From Planctomycetota bacterium (lineage in GTDB: Bacteria; Planctomycetota; SZUA-567), in NCBI GenBank assembly GCA_020060765.1, contig JAGUZQ010000097.1:1-44450 (forward strand): a stretch of 44,450 bases of DNA, in the 5' to 3' direction. Shown here in pieces: positions 43,357 to 44,450 of this stretch. A model generated the notes under the pieces. That model did no database searches. It was not told the origin of the DNA and saw only the letters and a list, made by a program, of their open reading frames with translations. The position numbers and the translations under genes were made by a program. Positions within the stretch are counted from its first letter, which is position 1. Every line of letters starts with the position of its first letter.

Positions 43357-44286
43357 ATGAAAATATCCGTGGTCATTCCTTGCTATCGCTCCCAGGCCAC
43401 GCTTCCGACAGTGGTGCGGGAAACCGTTGACGTGTTGAAACAGCGACCGGAATTCGAATACGAGATAATCCTGGTCAACGACGGCTCTCCGGACGACACT
43501 TTTGGCGTTATCGCGGAGCTTTGCCGGAACGACGTAAACGTGAAAGGCATCAACCTTTCCAGGAATTTCGGGCAGGCGTGTGCGTCAATGGCCGGTTTCG
43601 CCCACGCCACCGGGGATATTATAGTTTACTCCGACGATGACGGCCAAACCCCGATCGATTTTCTCTGGGCGCTGATAGATAAATTGCTGGAGGGCTATGA
43701 CAGCGTTTTCGCCAGATTTGCGCAGAAGAAAAACAGCTGGTTCCAGAATCTTGGAACCAAGGTAAACAACCTGATGGCAAACCTCCTGATCGGAAAGCCT
43801 AAACACCTTCATTTTGGAAATTTCTGGGTTTGCCGACGGTTCCTGATCGACGAAGCGTTAAAATGCAAAAACCCCTATCCCTATATCGGCGGCCTGTTCG
43901 TGAAAACCACGCACAACATGACCGAGGTTCCGACCAATCACCGCGAGAGGCTTCACGGTACAACCAACTATAACTTCGCCAAGATGCTTTCCCTCTGGTT
44001 GAACGGCTTCACTGCTTTTTCAGTGATGCCGTTGCGGGTGGCGACCTTCAGCGGGCTGGTGTTTTCCCTCGCCGGCTTTGCCTTCGCGCTTTACATCATT
44101 GTACAGAAAATACGCTACCCCATGATTCCTGCCGGCTACAGCTCCCTGATGGCAACGCTGGTTTTCATCGGCGGAATGATCATGTTCATGCTCGGCCTGA
44201 TCGGCGAATATGTCGGCAGAATATATATTAATATAAACCAGATTCCGCAATACGTCGTACGCGAAACCATCAATACCGTGGATTGA
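43357..44286 (+). CDS. Glycosyltransferase family 2 (DPM1/GtrB-like membrane enzyme)
   Basis: In this 309-residue protein, the catalytic GT-A domain begins KISVVIPCYRSQATLPTVV, with ILVNDGSPDDT for the nucleotide and YSDDDGQTP as the DxD-type metal site. A membrane-proximal loop precedes two transmembrane helices near 227-250 and 264-290. This is the layout of undecaprenyl-phosphate sugar transferases (GtrB, ArnC, DPM1). It would move the finished sugar to the lipid carrier or an acceptor at the inner membrane. It is the last gene of the operon, 28 bases after the methyltransferase. Confidence 0.9.
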   Translation: MKISVVIPCYRSQATLPTVVRETVDVLKQRPEFEYEIILVNDGSPDDTFGVIAELCRNDVNVKGINLSRNFGQACASMAGFAHATGDIIVYSDDDGQTPIDFLWALIDKLLEGYDSVFARFAQKKNSWFQNLGTKVNNLMANLLIGKPKHLHFGNFWVCRRFLIDEALKCKNPYPYIGGLFVKTTHNMTEVPTNHRERLHGTTNYNFAKMLSLWLNGFTAFSVMPLRVATFSGLVFSLAGFAFALYIIVQKIRYPMIPAGYSSLMATLVFIGGMIMFMLGLIGEYVGRIYININQIPQYVVRETINTVD

Positions 44287-44363
44287 CCGACTTATCATGG
44301 GTTGTCGGTTTGCATGGCATTACGGCAACTTTTCAGAGCTTCCGCAAAGGGTCTAGTACCCTG

Positions 44364-44450
44364 TCAGTTTTGAATCACTGGATAGAGGCGTTTTAGCTTT
44401 ATCCTCGCATCCGTGGTCGTAAATTGCCAGTTCACATATTTGCCTGCGCC
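44364..44450 (-). mobile_element. 3' end of a probable transposase (truncated by the window)
   Basis: The minus-strand frame reads ...VNWQFTTTDARIKLKRLYPVIQN and stops at 44364-44366. This C-terminal phrase is like the end of IS-family transposases (IS630-like in my recollection). The gene starts outside the window. TCTAGTACCCTGTCAG just beyond the stop could be an element end. I could not find the other end. Confidence 0.5.

Overview
The window looks like chromosomal DNA of an anaerobic, glycan-degrading bacterium of the PVC superphylum, most likely Lentisphaerota or a close relative. This is an inference from family content. Two large pseudopilins carry the [13 protein letters not shown] signature and H-x9-DG-type C-termini. 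There are many Gfo/Idh/MocA oxidoreductases, a heparinase II/III-type lyase, a tagaturonate epimerase, a PPi-type phosphofructokinase, and secreted proteins with lipoboxes or Sec signals. I saw no rRNA, tRNA or CRISPR array.

Layout. 1-3,000: a palindromic GC-rich repeat, a Fic-family AMPylator-like gene, a bidirectional terminator, a PPi-phosphofructokinase and a small lipoprotein. 3,163-8,556 (minus): an ECF sigma factor overlaps a pseudopilin that has an extra cytosolic N-terminus. Downstream is a very large secreted glycosidase-like ORF with two signal peptides. 8,744-11,619 (plus): a BPL_N/GATase-like protein, a Gfo/Idh/MocA oxidoreductase and an M14-type carboxypeptidase. 11,710-19,086 (plus): a metallo-cofactor locus. 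It holds an MBL-fold protein, a Cys-rich PAS/sigma-54 activator, a near-consensus -24/-12 promoter, three NifX/NifB-type dinitrogenase-cofactor domain proteins, a zinc ribbon, a DUF5320-like protein, a radical SAM enzyme, two ferredoxin-ParA ATPases and TrmO. No nitrogenase structural gene is present. 19,094-23,761 (minus): a CPBP protease, UxaE, a secreted alpha/beta hydrolase and prepilin peptidase. 23,928-28,824 (minus): an amino-sugar operon (NagB, NagA, two oxidoreductases, a TIM-barrel isomerase), divergent from an AraC regulator. The AraC gene overlaps tail-to-tail with a heparinase-like lipoprotein. 32,590-33,978 (minus): an AbiEi-like regulatory domain fused in frame to a pseudopilin. 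33,979-34,863 is an AT-rich scar with a gene remnant, a strong hairpin and a clear promoter. 34,864-44,286 (plus): a surface-glycan operon. It holds an RffA/WecE-type transaminase, a decayed methyltransferase, WbqC, two paralogous beta-propeller glycosidase-like proteins around a NeuD/PglD-like acyltransferase, an adenylation enzyme, an acyl carrier protein, two methyltransferases and a GT2. 44,364-44,450 is the 3' end of a probable transposase.

How it fits together. The lyase, the glycosidase-like protein, UxaE and NagA/NagB form a plausible route from a hexuronate/GlcNAc polysaccharide (glycosaminoglycan-like) to central metabolism. The glycan operon probably builds a 4-amino-4,6-dideoxy sugar whose amine is acylated from an ACP-bound substrate.

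The most unusual pattern is a set of three ORFs (3163-7074, 7187-8005, 32590-33978). In each, an upstream module runs without a stop codon into a secreted module that keeps its own start codon, a ribosome-binding site of varying strength, and its own signal peptide or pilin leader. In the two pilin cases the upstream module looks regulatory. That suggests pilin-anchored transmembrane regulators that prepilin peptidase could process, though frame errors must be excluded first.
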